Shown: positions 11,214-24,300, numbered from the stretch's first letter. The stretch: DNA of 64,000 bases from Luzula sylvatica (GCA_946800325.1 OX326961.1:44281415-44345414); one strand, 5' to 3'. Translations and numbers: made by a program. Notes: generated from the sequence alone by a model not told the origin.

Positions 11214-13850
11214 CACTACAACATACCTGGCCTATTGGGGCGGCCAAAACTGACCCAATAAGGCCTCAAAACCGCCCCTATAGGTTATTGGGTCGGTGAG
11301 GCGACCCTAAATGGGTGTCCCTAAAAGCTGCGTTCCTGTCAGGGGCAGGCCGACCCTATAGTCCTTTTGGGGCGGTATTTATTGGGGCGGGCCGACCCTA
11401 AAAGCGTGTCAGTCCAATCACAGCGCAGGGTCACATCAGTACAGGGTTTTGGGGCGGGCGGACCCTATAACATGCCTTATTGGGGCGGGCCGACCCTATA
11501 ACATGCCTTATTGGGGAGGGCGGACCCTATAACATGCCTTATTGGGGCGGGCGGACCCAATAACCCTATAATTATTAATTATTCGAAATATTATATTATA
11601 ATTATTCATTATATAAATAATTTTTTAATTATATTAATTAGTAAATATACCAAATATTATATTATAATTAGTTATTACATAAATAATTATATTTATATGA
11701 AATACTCATCTTGCACACAAATTCACCAAACAACCAAATCCTCAAAACACACAAACATAAATCCAACAAGAAAATTCAACAAAGACGACTAATTATTACA
11801 TACAAATTTGACCAAAAAGATGGTGAAAATGAATTTTTAAAACTTAAACAAAATAATAATAATTAAGAGGCCAAATTATTACAACATTAATTTTTTGACA
11901 AATTTAAAACTAGTACAAACACATCTAGAAAAATTAACCGTCTTGAGAGGACAACTCTCTTCTCGACTTCCTCCATTCTCGCCAAGTAGATTCTCGTTCT
12001 TCGACAATTCTCACCACAACTCCATTCTTACCCCTGAACAAAACAAAATTAATTAATTTACTAATAAGTAATTAACCCTAATTAACAGTACTTAACCTGA
12101 AATAAACCCTAATTACAAGAGATAAGCATACCAGAAGAGAGGATCACCATTCCCAGCAATAGTCCCGCAACCAATTGCTTCGTCTTCCTCGCGGAGAGCG
12201 GAGAGCGGAGAGCTTCGTCAAATTCCAGAGAGAGAAAAAAATGTCAAAAAAAATGTCAAAGAAATTTATTGAAATTAATGTAGGTATCGAGTATTAATCA
12301 GTAAAAAAAAATTGAATTTATGAAACGAAATAAGAAATTTTGAATTTTAGTAGAATATATACCTCGTAGTTTCGCATTTAGAACTCAACTCCATAGGCTT
12401 ATAAACAATTGAAGCCTGCATTAAACAATTAAAACCATAATTAAACAATTCAAACTCCAAATCAGCAATTAAAATCATAATTCAACAATTAAAACCCAAA
12501 TTCAGCAATAATGACAAAAATCGTAACCCTAATTCTACCAAAATTAATTAATTTACTAATAAGTAATTAACCCTAAATAAACCCTAATTAACAGTACTTA
12601 ACCTGCCAGATTTGAAAAACAGTCAAAAAACTTGCAACAAAAACAGATCTGAAATCGTATATAGTTCTCTTTTTACTAGCAAAAAAAGTTTCCACACTAG
12701 AACAAGAAATTAAAACCTGCCAGATTTCAAAAACAAAAAAATAAAACCAGCCAGATTTGAAAAACAAAAAATTAACCCCAAATTTTTGAACCCCGAAAAA
12801 TTAAATCCTGCCAGCTTTAAAAAACAGTCAAAAAATTGGAACAAAAACAGATCTGAAATCGTATATGGTTCTCTTTTTACTAGCAAAATTTTTTTCCACA
12901 CTAGAACAAAAAATTAAAACCTGCCAAATTTCAAAAACAAAAAATTAAAACCTGCCAGATTTGAAAAACAAAAAATTAACCCCAAATTTTTGAACCCCGA
13001 AAAATTAAATCCTACCAGCTTTAAAAAACAGTCAAAAAAACCGAAACAAAAACAGATCTGAAATCGTATATAACTTCAAATTACTAGCAAAAACAAATTC
13101 CACACTAGAACAGATTTCCACTACAAAAATAGATTTCTACACTGGATTGAACAAAAATAAACTAGCAAAAAAAATTGATACCTTCAAATAAAAATCTGAA
13201 ATCGAAGTAGACTCATCCGTATTCTTCAGTTGCCATATTCAAATCGAGGAAGAAAAAGATTCGAGGACGAGAGCTTGGTGAGGATTGAGGGCGTCTACGA
13301 GGGAGAGAGGGGAGATGAGGGCGGGAGAGAGGGGAGATGAGGGCGAAGAGAGGGCAGATGAGGGCGCGAGAGGGGAAAGTTCGCTAAGTGCTGTGGGAGG
13401 GGGATAAATAAAGAGGCAGTTATTGGGGCGGTGAGAAGTTGGGGCGGGCCGACCCTAATTCTATTGGGGCGGTCAGGGGGGTTGGGGCGGGCCGACCCTA
13501 ATGCTATTGGGGCGGTCAGGGGGTTGGGGCGGGCCGACCCTAATGCTATTGGGGCGGTCAGGGGGTTGGGGCAGGCCGACCCTAATTCTATTGGGGCGGT
13601 CAGAAAGGTTGGGGTGGGCGGACCCTGCAGTTAGGGGCGGGCCGACCCAAAAAAAGGACGACCCAACAGCGTTACAGGGACGGTCGTGGCAGACCCAATA
13701 ATTATTGGGGCGGGCTGACCCAACATTTTGAACTATAGGGGCGGGCTGACCATGTTCTGACCGACCCAAAAGCGTTATTGGGACGGCCCGACCCAATAAA
13801 GAGCACATTTTAGGGGCGGCCTGACCCTAAAAATCAGATGTGTTGTAGTG
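11214..13850. mobile_element. Non-autonomous CACTA transposon 2
   Basis: The ends are CACTACAACATACCTGG and ATGTGTTGTAGTG, with the 3-bp duplication TAG at 11211-11213 and 13851-13853. Subterminal GGGGCGGGCCGACCC repeats fill 11225-11570 and 13420-13830. Bases 11720-11970 nearly repeat CACTA 1 (5600-5820). The middle (12370-13160) holds imperfect direct repeats around CTGCCAGATTTGAAAAACA and CAGATCTGAAATCGTATAT. No transposase is visible. Confidence 0.93.
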
Positions 13851-14597
13851 TAGGTTACATATATTGGATATGACCGAAGCCGCGAGTCCATGACATGGTT
13901 TAGTCATTATAGATGGACTTGCGACGGATGGGGTTTTAGGTTCTTCATACTTGAGGGGATCATTGATTGCGTTACGTGCGTAACACAATGCTTTGATATG
14001 ATCTTACGCTCACCGTAACAGGGAGTTAAAAGGGTCATCATTGGGTATTGTCCGAAACACGGAATTCAATGTGAGTCTCCAAGATAGGAATTGTTTATTC
14101 CGAAAGGAAGAGATATCTCTTAGGCCGCTCGATGAATTGATTAACGAAATCTCTGGCCAGAGTCAATGATATTAAAAGTTAATATCGATTGTAATTTGTT
14201 AACTCAATTCGGAATCGAGAAATAAGTATAGTTAATCAAGACATAAGGATGACTACCACCATGCCTTTTGATTAACGGATATCAAAAACAAGAGAATTAG
14301 TAACCGCTATTCGAGATAGGCACAATGATCACAATCATTATTCGTTTAACATGGGTAGCTATGATGGAGTGACTAGATCCCGCTCATGAGCTTGTAGGCA
14401 TTGGAAACAACCTACTGCCATCGTTAATCGAACCTACATGGTCACACAACGAGTCGTACTAAGTCGGGCTTGATCATAAAATTGGCACATAGGATGTGCA
14501 TAGCTTGGTATTTGATACGCGAGCTATATTCTCTAAAATCGTGCATATTGGATATGCATGAGTACCTTTTAGGTAGATCTGAAATTGAGTGGGAGAC
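13851..14597 (+). other. A 3' untranslated region, second part, with polypurine tract
   Basis: This is the non-coding tail of A before its 3' LTR. It ends in TTGAGTGGGAGAC (about 14585-14597), the polypurine tract directly before the LTR start TGAAAG. Bases 13951-14590 are the reverse complement of 857-1490 in B, which shows how B reads across the A insertion site. Confidence 0.85.
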
Positions 14598-17500
14598 TGA
14601 AAGAAATACAGTTTCGGATCAACCGTAAAAGTGTACATAAGGATAAACGAATGTAGTCGTACATTCGTAGCCATAACTTTCAGTAGGAAAATCCGATTGG
14701 AATGGTTCAAATTGGGTAAGATAGATAATTAGATTATCTATAACCTTCATGTAGAAATATATTTCATATGAACGAAGTATGAGTGTCGTTTCTGTGAAAT
14801 ACCGAAAGGGTGCAACAGTATGACATACAGTTAGTAAAACAGTCATAACCTTTGCATACGAACTCTAATTGGGCTGGGCCAAATTGGGTTGTGTAGATAA
14901 TAAGATTATCTACAACTTTCATGTTGGTTGATGTTCTGTCAGAGAAATTTATCAATTTCGTCTGGACAGATTACTGAACAGGTTCATGCAATTTTCTGTG
15001 TGAAATGATGTATATTGGATATACATGCCTTTTGGCTAATCCTAATCCTATTAGATATAAATATGATACTTTCTCTCTCATCCCTATGCTAATTTCTACA
15101 GAATTATTCTGCCTAATACACAAGAGAAAAATAGCAAATTCAGATTTGATCTTTCGTGAGTTAAAAGGTTCGAAGAGAGAGAAATCGAGAAAAAGAGTTT
15201 CTCGAGGAATAGAGAATCGATTAGATCGAGCAAGTTCGCCGGTACATCGTCTAGGCAGGTGCATGACGTACTCGAAAATTAGTGTCGTTTTTAATAAATG
15301 ATATATTTGTTTCTAAATTACGAGTATCAAAAATATATTTATAATTTCCTAAACTTGAATGAATTTAACGAGTAATATGGCAAGTAAAGGGATCGTTCAC
15401 AAGAGAGGTGGCCTCGATTCAAATATATTCAATAAAGATTTTTCACAATGAGATTAATTGACAAGCAAGTTATATTGATGTTCAAGGAATGTATATCAAA
15501 AATAAAAAGAAAGTATGTTGATGCGAATAAGGTGGCAAAACAAGATCCAAAAAAAGAAAAGAGAAAAGAAAAGATCGAATGAGAAACAAGAAAATAAAAT
15601 AAAAAATGGCGAAACCAAATTTCCTTTCCCTCGATGTGAAACTTGGGGAAATCGATATCTCAATTAATTGAGTATCTAGAAATCTCTCAATCAAAATCAA
15701 ATGCAAGGGTAATTAATCAATTATAGACCAATTGATAATTACGAAATTCAAGAACGAAAAATAGTTATTCAAGTATTTATAAACCAAATACTCAAATTAT
15801 TCAAGATTCGATACAAGAAACCTTACTCAAATCAATTAGGTAATAATAAACCATTACTAATTAATTAGAGTATTAAAACAATGAGATGTTAATTAGGGCA
15901 AATAATTATATACCAATTAAATTCCCCAATTAATATTTAATTCATGAACACAATTGTTTTAATAACAAAAGATTATTTGAACAATAAACACGATTTCTAG
16001 ATTCATCAAATAATTAAAACATCAAATTCCCCAAATAAAACTACTCACAACTCATCATCTCAAAATATAAAAATCTCTTTAATAAAAATAGAGAATAAAC
16101 TCCCCTTATGAATTGTGTCTTTGCATACACGTGTTTAGTTGAAATAATCAACAAACATAATCATCTTAGGGGTGAAATATAATTCTCTTTGACACATCGA
16201 TATATTTCTGGGTGCAATTTAACTTCCTTAAAAAAAACAGCACAAAAAAAACTTCTGTGTACAAGCTGGGCACAATTAAAAGAACAACTCACTGGAAACT
16301 AGGAAACCGAAAACCAGGAGTAGTTAGCCTGGATTCGAGAATCCTGTATTTGAAAAGAAACCAGAGTAAGAAAATCAAAGTTTAAAATCTAGTGCCCCAA
16401 GTCCCGGATCTGTCAGCTCAATAGTTGGGAATGAGGTTCCCATGAATTTGTTTTCTGGCTTCCTTCAGATCCGAGAACTAGACTTCGTCTCTTTCGTTAG
16501 ATCAGCGTAAGAAAAAAAACGAGAATTAAAAACAAACGAATAACGATCATAAGAAAAATCCTATTGATTACGAATGGAGATCGTATCAACAAGTTTGCAA
16601 CAGAGATTGAGAGATTGATCAATAATCAAATCAACTCCCCCTTCTCGTTTCCAGAATAGATTCAACAAAGGAGAAAACGAATTCGAATATCAACAAAGCT
16701 TAATAACGAGAGTTTATACTAGAGAATTAGATTACAATCACTCTTAAACAACAAAGTATTTCTTACAACTCGTAATAGACCACGAGCATACAAGAAAAAA
16801 CAAGTAATTCGATCAAACTAGAGGCAGACCTTGGTCCAGATCCACTACCAGGATGAACTGAGCTAAATTGAGTGTACTGCGGTCTTTATGGAGGATTAGA
16901 GAGTGGATTCGAGGTATACTTGAGAGTGGGAAGGCTTCAGGAAAGCTTGGTTATCAATGGCAGATACTGGGTTGGGTTCTGGAGGAGAAATTGGGGTAAG
17001 GGAGAGGAATTGTGGAGTGTATAGGGATTTGCGAGGGTGGTGTGAAGCTCAGAGAGCCATTAGAGAGGAGAGAGTGGAGGTGGAAGGGGATTCTACGCCA
17101 TTGATGAAGAAGAAGCTTCTCTCCAGGGAATTGTACGTGCTTAATTGCAGGGGATAATTCCTTCTCTAATAATACTGTTAATTGCATACTTGAGGTGACC
17201 CTTGCTGATCAAATGGAGAAGAGAATGAGGCCGTTATGCCTTGTTCTGATTGGTCCATTCTCTCGATTCTGATTGGTTCCCATATTCTCGTTCTGTTGGT
17301 TTTCCGTGGCAGTTCTCGTGTAGAGTTCGTGTAAAGCAGGGAGTTTCAGAGAGGATGCAGGACTTCAACGTGGGCCATACAGTTTGTTAGCCACACGAGA
17401 TCAGTAACAGAATAAGAGGTTTGTTCTGCATCTTTCCGTATAATGAATCAACCTTGACCCTATGTGATCCTTGGTGTGGCGAGCTTCTGACAAGAGTCGT

Positions 17501-18226
17501 TAGGATCTGGTGAGAGGTTTTCGATGTGGCCTTCGGTGCAGTGGGTTGGTTTTGAATTGATTTCTGACCCATTTTACAAAAACTCTCATAACTTCTCCGT
17601 CTTTCCACCAAATGAAATGACCTTCATATCGAAATTGCTCGTTTTGACGAGACGAATGCAGCCATGACAATAGATTTGCGAAATTTGGCCTTAATATCCT
17701 GCAATCAACACAAAACTCTTGTTAAAGTATTTTAATCAACAAACATTTAATATGAAGTTTATAAAGTGATTTTATGTTGATCTACCACTTAATTTCCTTG
17801 TTTATTTATTAAAATATATGATAAAATATGCTTATAACAGTGCATCCGCGACCGACGTCTTACGAATCACCGTGGATACAAGTAGAGGAGCGACACATGT
17901 GGCTCTTCGTTGTGATCAAACCGGAGAAGTAATCGAGTAACGGGCTGTGGAAGCATGCGGACATGGAACGCACGAAGACAACCCGAGGCGTGTCGAAACG
18001 GTGGGAGACGTGCGGTATGGGACGTACGGGCTAGTCACCAACGTGACACCGAAGGAAATAGAAGGCGGCGATCAACCCTTCGTGTGCCATCAATTTGGCA
18101 CTGGTATAGATCTATCCTTCTAATTGCATCGTACCCTCGAAGTCGTGGCGTGATCTCGGGAATCGGGGAATCGGACCGGGCCTTCATTCCGCTGCGCGGG
18201 CCCGGGGTCGAGGATATTCCCCTACA
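14598..18226 (+). repeat. 3' LTR of copia element A, split by a solo LTR
   Basis: The LTR starts TGAAAGAAATACAG and ends CCCCTACA. Bases 14598-15263 plus 17845-18226 reproduce the 5' LTR (1498-2519), with one extra 26-bp segment near 14637-14662. The interruption at 15264-17839 is a separate LTR with its own GTGCA duplication. After the LTR end comes CAATG, the right target duplication of A. Confidence 0.9.
15264..17839. mobile_element. Solo LTR (2576 bp, Gypsy-like) nested in the A 3' LTR
   Basis: The unit starts TGACGTACTCG, ends CTTATAACA and is flanked by the perfect 5-bp duplication GTGCA (15259-15263 and 17840-17844). TG...CA ends plus a 5-bp duplication are the marks of LTR elements. 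No primer binding site, polypurine tract, gag or pol is visible inside, so a solo LTR left by LTR-LTR recombination is the simplest reading. The size and AT-rich layout suggest a Gypsy LTR, probably reading on the minus strand, but that is inference. A short hairpin (TACTCG at 15269 paired with CGAGTA near 15322) sits at one end. Confidence 0.82.
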
Positions 18227-18756
18227 CAATGGTCCCCTCAAGTGTGAAGAACATAAAACCCTACTCGTCGCAAGTCCATCTATAATGACTAAACCATGTC
18301 ATGGTCTCGCGGCTTTGGTCATATCCAATACATGTAACCTAACATATATCTACGTTCCCGATTCGACAAGCACCTTGTCCCATGATTAGGAAAACATAAT
18401 CATCTCCTCGGCAAACGTACTAGTGTACACGTCCAGTATATTATCTGATAATAGAAATGCTTCTCTCTTAAGCAAACTGATCCGCGACTAGGGATGTTTA
18501 GAAATGAAACTTTAGGTGTGACGGTTTTGCTACACATAATCATCAATTATGCCGGCGTCCACACAAGCTCAAATCAGGGTTCAAGTAACAATCATATTAC
18601 ACAACCCGCACACAGTTTTCATGTAAGGTAAATGCAAATGAAAAATTTTAAAATCTCAAAATTGCATTACTATAAGATAAGTTTGGGGTGATACAACGTT
18701 TACTACTATCAATACAACTAATCTCGTTCCTCGAAACTATTGTTTTAGATAACTAA
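18227..18756 (-). other. B 3' untranslated region, with right CAATG duplication of A
   Basis: CAATG at 18227-18231 is the right target duplication of A. The rest is non-coding B sequence between the pol stop (18757-18759) and the insertion point. It is the reverse complement of 10850-11213 plus 13851-13955 in A. Confidence 0.8.
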
Positions 18757-18944
18757 CTAACTCTCATCCTCCTCTAGGTATCTCAAACCTATAGCTTTCG
18801 CATGGTAATCATGCTTCACTTGCGAGAATGGTTTAGTAAACGGGTCCGCAACATTCCTGTCAGTATCAATCTTTTCAATGATCACATCCTTTCGCTGCAA
18901 AATCTCACGGATCAAGTGAAATTTTCTGAGTATGTGTTTGGAGC
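18757..18944 (-). pseudogene. Copia B RNase H C-terminal end
   Basis: Minus-strand continuation of the B pol beyond CACTA 3. The translated stretch contains SKHILRKFHLIREIL and then VADPFTKPF, the conserved C-terminal motifs of copia RNase H, and ends DES followed by a TAG stop at 18757-18759. The frame is open over this short stretch. Removing CACTA 3 and one GAT copy joins it to the rest of pol at 21377. Confidence 0.85.
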
Positions 18945-19685
18945 GATCACTACAACAGACTGGAGTATCAGCGACGGGTCCCCCTTATCAGCGACGGGCC
19001 GTCGGAAATAAAAACCACTTTCAGAGACGGGCCAACGCAACAGGTCATTACCGATGGTTTTTTTCTGCGACGGCCCGACGCTGTTTCCGACGGCCCGTCG
19101 CTAATACTCTTAACCGTCGCAGATACAATTTTACCGACGGTTCTTTCACCGACGGCCCGTCGCTGCTAGATTTAACTATTGCGTCGGCCCATCGTAAAAG
19201 CCCACTCCCACCGCAGAAATCCCACGCCCCGTCGCTGAAGCTTCACCCGTCGCTAAAAACGCTCCGACAGCCCGTCAGTGATGTTGTAGACACCTTCTTA
19301 TATACCCCGCTGGCCTCCTTCTCTCTCTCTTAACCCTAAACCTAAATTCGCCCCTCTTCCCCCTCTTCTCTCCACAGCCGCCCCATCTTCCCCCTCAGCC
19401 CCTCTTCCCCACTTCTCCACAGCCCCCTGCCCTGCCCCGCCCCTCACTGCAGCCCTCCTTTCACTACAGCCCCCTCCCTCAGCCCATCCCTCGCCGAAGT
19501 TTCTTGTTTAGGTAGGGTTTCGCTACTGTCTCTCTCTTCTCCCTCTGGAGTAGTGGTCTGCACTGGTGGTGCTCGGATTTGTCTTGTTTAGAATTTTTAT
19601 TACTGTAAGTTGATTTCTTTTTGTTACTATCAATTGATTTTCGTGTCTATTTTTGTTTTTTTCGTTTTTAAAATTGTTTATAGAG

Positions 19686-20446
19686 ATGGAGGACGAATCG
19701 GACATGGATTGTGAGTTGCTGGTTACACGCAACAGAGGCAGAGAATTTCAGTTTCACCGCTGCCGGGGTTCGATCGGAGCTGGTTACATGCGACAGCGGT
19801 TTCAATGTTGGTAAATTTTCTGATAATTTTTTATTTTTCAACTTTTTCAACTTTTTCTAAATGATAAATATGATATTTTAGAAGGGTAAATATGTAAATC
19901 TTCCTTTGTTCTTGAATATTTTAGTATAATTTTAGTATATTAAGAATGATTTATTGTATTTTTGTATATTTAATTTTTGTTTTACTATATTAGAAGGGTA
20001 TAAATATTTCTGTTTTTAGTATGATTATTCTTTAATGTTTTTTCCTACACTTTTAACATAATTATTATTTCATAAATAGTAATAAATTTTTTTTCTATTT
20101 TGAGATATAAATATTTAAATAATTTAACTCTCTTCTAGGTTATAATTTTCTCTTTTTTTGTTTTCGAGTTCCTTTTTTTTTCTTTTTCTTTGAGTTACTT
20201 CTTATTTTTTGTTTATTTTCAAAAAAATTTACTGTTTTTATTTACTGTAAAATTAATATTTTTTGTTCTTATTTTTTCACTCTTATTTTTAATGTATTTT
20301 TTCGATTGAATGCAGGTTTTCGGAATAAATGGAGGCGTCCAGTAGCAGGGAAATAACGGTGTCGGTACTACGCAGATCCAGCTCCATACCAGTACCGGTA
20401 CAGGAAGATGGAGTAACGGTGCCGAACGACACTCCTCGAGAAGATT
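19686..20446 (+). CDS. Possible captured or residual two-exon gene fragment in CACTA 3
   Basis: This is a weak coding candidate. A frame starting ATG at 19686 reads MEDESDMDCELLVTRN and stays open to about 19810, where a GTAAAT donor follows. A second frame starting at 20329, just after a TTTCTTTGA...GCAG-like acceptor near 20313, reads MEASSSREITVSVLRRSSSI and is open to a GTAAGC donor at about 20447. A CT-rich leader and a TATA-like box lie upstream (19299-19560). No domain was recognised. It may be a remnant of the element's own accessory gene or a captured host fragment. It may also be chance, so the boundaries are not certain. Confidence 0.3.
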
Positions 20447-20556
20447 GTAAGCATAATAAGGGCACATTCTCAATTTTACTAATATTATGTTAATTTTATG
20501 CATAATTAAATCTTGTTATTTATCCATGCATCTTATAATATAGGCAATGGGTTTGG

Positions 20557-20664
20557 CCGAGGAGGCGCGTACCAGTGGCGAAGGCTGAGGAGGCGGGTAC
20601 CAGCGGCGAAGGCCGAGGAGGCGCGTACCAGTGGCGAAGGATGAGGAGGCGGGTACCAGAGGCT
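20557..20664. repeat. 28-bp minisatellite in CACTA 3
   Basis: About four tandem copies of a 28-bp unit, of the form GAGGAGGCG(C/G)GTACCAG followed by (T/C)GGCGAAGG(C/A)(C/T). Alternate units differ at the same positions, which suggests growth in steps of two units. Confidence 0.8.
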
Positions 20665-21379
20665 GTGCGAGATGGACGATGAATCGGAAATGGGTTTGGC
20701 TCCGCGAGAGAGGCTTCTGTTTTTTTGTTTGATTTTTGGTATTATTTTTGCAAGGATTTGCGGAGTGTTTGAATTGTATGTGTGTGTATTTGAGTTCGAG
20801 TGTTTGAATCGTAGTGTGTGTGTATACTTGTATTGTGCGTAATGTGTTATGTGTGTATATTGCGTTTGTTATGTGTGTATTGTGCGTAATGTTTGAATTG
20901 TATGTGTGTGTATTGCGTTTGTTATTTGTTTAATTTATATGTTTAACATTAATAGAGTATATAATATAAAATGTGTGTATATATATAACAAATAATAAAC
21001 ATATAATATTAATTAAGTATTATTTATTATTAATTAAATATAATATTAATTAAGTAATTAAATATAATATCAGGCGATTAATAAAATATAATATAGGCTT
21101 CAGCGATGGGCCGTCGGAGAAGTCGTTAGCGACGGGCCGTCGGTGAAAGTCTTCAGGGACGGGCCAACAGAGAAAACTGTGACGGGCCGTCGGAGAAAAT
21201 AAACCGTTGGTAATGCTAGTATCAGCGACAGCCCGTCAGAGAAAGTAACATCAGCGACGCCACTTTTAGCGACGGTTTTTTATCGACGGTTGGCCGTCGG
21301 TAATAGTTTTAGCGACGGGTTTTTTAACTTTTAGCGACGGTTTTTGCGGTCGCTGATACCCAATTTTGTTGTAGTGGAT

Positions 21380-24300
21380 GATGTGCCATCGGTTCCTTGG
21401 ACTGTGCTATTGCGCCCGTATTGTCGCAATACACAACTACAGGTTCCGAGATACTCGGGACTACACCAAGTTCTGACACAAACTTCTTGATCCATACCGC
21501 CTCCTTTGCCGCTTCGAAGCCGCAATATACTCCGATTCAGTTGTAGAATCTGCTATCGAGGGTTGTTTGGAACTCTTCCATACGACCGCTCCACCAATTA
21601 GACAAAACACGTATCCACTTTGTGATCGAAAGTCATCGACACATGTTTGGAAACTGGCATCGGTATAGCCTTTAATAACCAACCCGGATGTCTTTCCACC
21701 ATAAATTAGAAATTGATCCTTAGTTCTTCGTAAGTACTTAAGGATGTTCTTAACCGCGATCCAATGCATATCCCCTTGATTTGATTGGTAACGCGAAACG
21801 ACGCTCAATGCATATGACACATCGGGGCGCGTACAAATCATGGCATACATAATTGATCCAACTGCTGAAGCTTATGGAACAATACTCATCGCATTCTTAT
21901 CCTTGCTCAATGTCGGACATTGAGCTTTAGAATACGATATGCCACTCGACATTGGAAGAAATCCTTTCTTCGAATCTTGCATTGAAAATCGTTTCAATAC
22001 TTTGTCGATGTACGTGCTTTGACTCAAGCCGAGTAACTTCTTGGATCTATCTCTATAAATCCTCACGCCTAAAATATAAGCGGCCTCGCCCAAATCTTTC
22101 ATAGCGAAACGAGTATTTAAATACTTCTTAACATCCGTAAGCATCGGAATGTCGTTTCCTATGTTCAAGATGTCGTCTACATATAGTACAAGAAATACTA
22201 CGCGGCTCCCACTAACCTTCTTGTATACACAAGGTTCCTCTACGTTTTCACGAAATTATACTCGCTTATAACTTCATCGAAACGTATGTTCCAACTCCGA
22301 GAAGCTTGTTTCAATCCATAAATGGATCGTTGCAACTTGCACACTTTATCCGGATTCTTTGAATCGACAAAACCCTCGGGCTGTGTCATGTACACATCCT
22401 CTTGTAAATTCCCGTTAAGGAATGTGGTTTTGACATCCATTTGCCAAATCTCGTAGTCATAATACGCATCGATGGCAAGTAATATCCTTATGGATTTAAG
22501 CATTGCTACGGGTGAAAACGTTTCTTCATAGTCGACACCATGAATTTGTTTGAAAACTTTCGCCACAAGCCGTGCCTTGTAAGTGTTTATATTCCCATCC
22601 ATGTCGGTTTTCTTCTTGAAAACCCACTTGCATCCCACTGGTTTAACCCCGGGAGGTGAATCAATCAAGTTCCAAACTTGATTATCGTACATGGATTGAA
22701 TCTCGGATTTCATGGCCATATGTCACTTTTTGGAATCCTCGCTTTTCATAGCCTCGCGATAAGATGTCGGCTCATCATCTATGAGTTCGATTTCATCGTC
22801 ATTTGCCACGATAAAACCATACCGTACAGGCTCTTGACGAATCTTATCCGATCTACGAATTGCGCCCTTGTGCACTTGACTCCGGATCCTCAACAATTGA
22901 CGGAACCAGATCAACGTTCATCGGTTAAACCTTCCTTTGCGGGTCTCGAATTTCTTCGAGATCTATTTCATTTCCAACAACTCGCCTAGAGATAAAATCC
23001 TCCTCAAGGAAGACTCCTCTTCGAGCTACGAAAACCTTATTTTCGATTGGAAGATAGAAATAATATCCTTTCGTTTCCTTAGGATACCCGACAAATAAAC
23101 ATTTTTCAGATTTGGGTTCGAGCTTATCCGACACCAATTTTCGGACATATGCTTCGCAACCCCAAATTTTAACAAAAGACAATTTCGGAGAATTTCCAAA
23201 CCATAACTCATATGGCGTCTTTTGTACCGATTTAGAAGGTATGCGGTTCAATAAGAAAGCCGCTGTCTCTAGGGCATATCCCCAAAATGATTTTGGGAGG
23301 GAAGTTTGACTCCTCATGGATCGAACCATGCCCAACAAGGTCTGATTCCTCCTCTCGGACACGCCATTCGATTGTGGCGTTCCTGTGGGAGTCCATTGTG
23401 GAACTATTCCACATTCCTTTAGATGATCTTCAAACTCATAGCTCAAATATTCGCCTCCTCGATCCGATCGAATGACTTTAATTTTCTTGCTAAGCTGATT
23501 TTCAACTTCGTTTTGAAACTCTTTGAACTTATCAAAAGTTTCCTCTTTGGCACACATCAAATAGATATATCCATATCTACTATGATTGTCCGTAAACGTA
23601 ACAAAGTATCGGTAGCCTCCTCTTGCCTCGATGCTCATCGGTCCACACACATCCGAATGTATGAGTTCCAACAAGTCACTGGACTGCTCTCCGACCTTGG
23701 AGAACGGCGCCTTTGTCATCTTGCCAAGCAAACAAGATTCACAATTCCCATATGAATCGAATTCAAACAAGTCTAGCATTTCATCTTTATGGAGTCTAGC
23801 AATGCGTTTCTCATTCACATGACCGAGACGACAATGCCAAAAGAAAGTGCGATTATCAACTTTAGGTTTAATCCTTTTCGCATTAACGTTATAAATGGAC
23901 TCATTATTCCCGTGATCGAAATCTAATACATAAAGACCATTCTCTAATAGAACATTTCCATAGATAATAGAATCCTTACATATCGAAAATTCATTATTCC
24001 TAATAACGAATTCATAGCCGTCCTTTGGCAAGTTTCGACACACTTATTATGTTCTTAGATAATGATGGTACATAATAACAATTATTTAGTACTAATATAA
24101 GTCCACTCGGCAAAGTCAAATTAACTACTCCTACGGCAAACGCAGCAACTCTTGCTCCATTCCCGATACGTAGATCGACTTCACCTTTCTCCAACTTTCG
24201 ACTATTTTGTTGAACCTGCATATTTCGACAAATATGAGTCCCGCAACAGGTATCCAATACCCAATTAGTCATAGTTGAAATATTAACTTCAATAACGTTA

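Larger units (their letters stand above)
1498..18226 (+). mobile_element. Copia element A, complete ends, nested in B
   Basis: This is a Ty1/copia LTR retrotransposon on the plus strand with a perfect 5-bp target duplication CAATG (1493-1497 and 18227-18231). Order: 5' LTR 1498-2519, primer binding site 2521-2532, leader, decayed gag-pol (about 4140-10730), polypurine tract 14586-14597, 3' LTR 14598-18226. Three later insertions (two CACTA elements and one solo LTR) add about 8.8 kb, so the original element was about 7.9 kb. The coding region is full of stops and frameshifts, so it is not autonomous. Confidence 0.92.
18948..21376. mobile_element. Non-autonomous CACTA transposon 3 in B RNase H
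   Basis: The ends are CACTACAACAGACTGG and ATTTTGTTGTAGTG; the inner parts (GTATCAGCGAC...) are also inverted. The 3-bp duplication GAT lies at 18945-18947 and 21377-21379. Subterminal repeats are of the CGACGGGCCGTCGG type (18970-19270 and 21100-21350), unlike CACTA 1 and 2. No transposase frame is visible. The inside resembles a gene fragment: TATA-like TTATATACCCC near 19299, CT-rich leader, two short exon-like frames (19686-19808 and 20329-20446) with GT donors, and a 28-bp minisatellite. Confidence 0.93.

Noticed and set aside
13951..18226. First reading of 13951-18226 as one 1.7-kb LTR shared by A and B in opposite orientation
   Set aside because: The CAATG duplications, the polypurine tract at 14586-14597 and the match of 13951-14590 to the reverse complement of 857-1490 show that the A LTR starts at 14598 and that A is simply nested in B.
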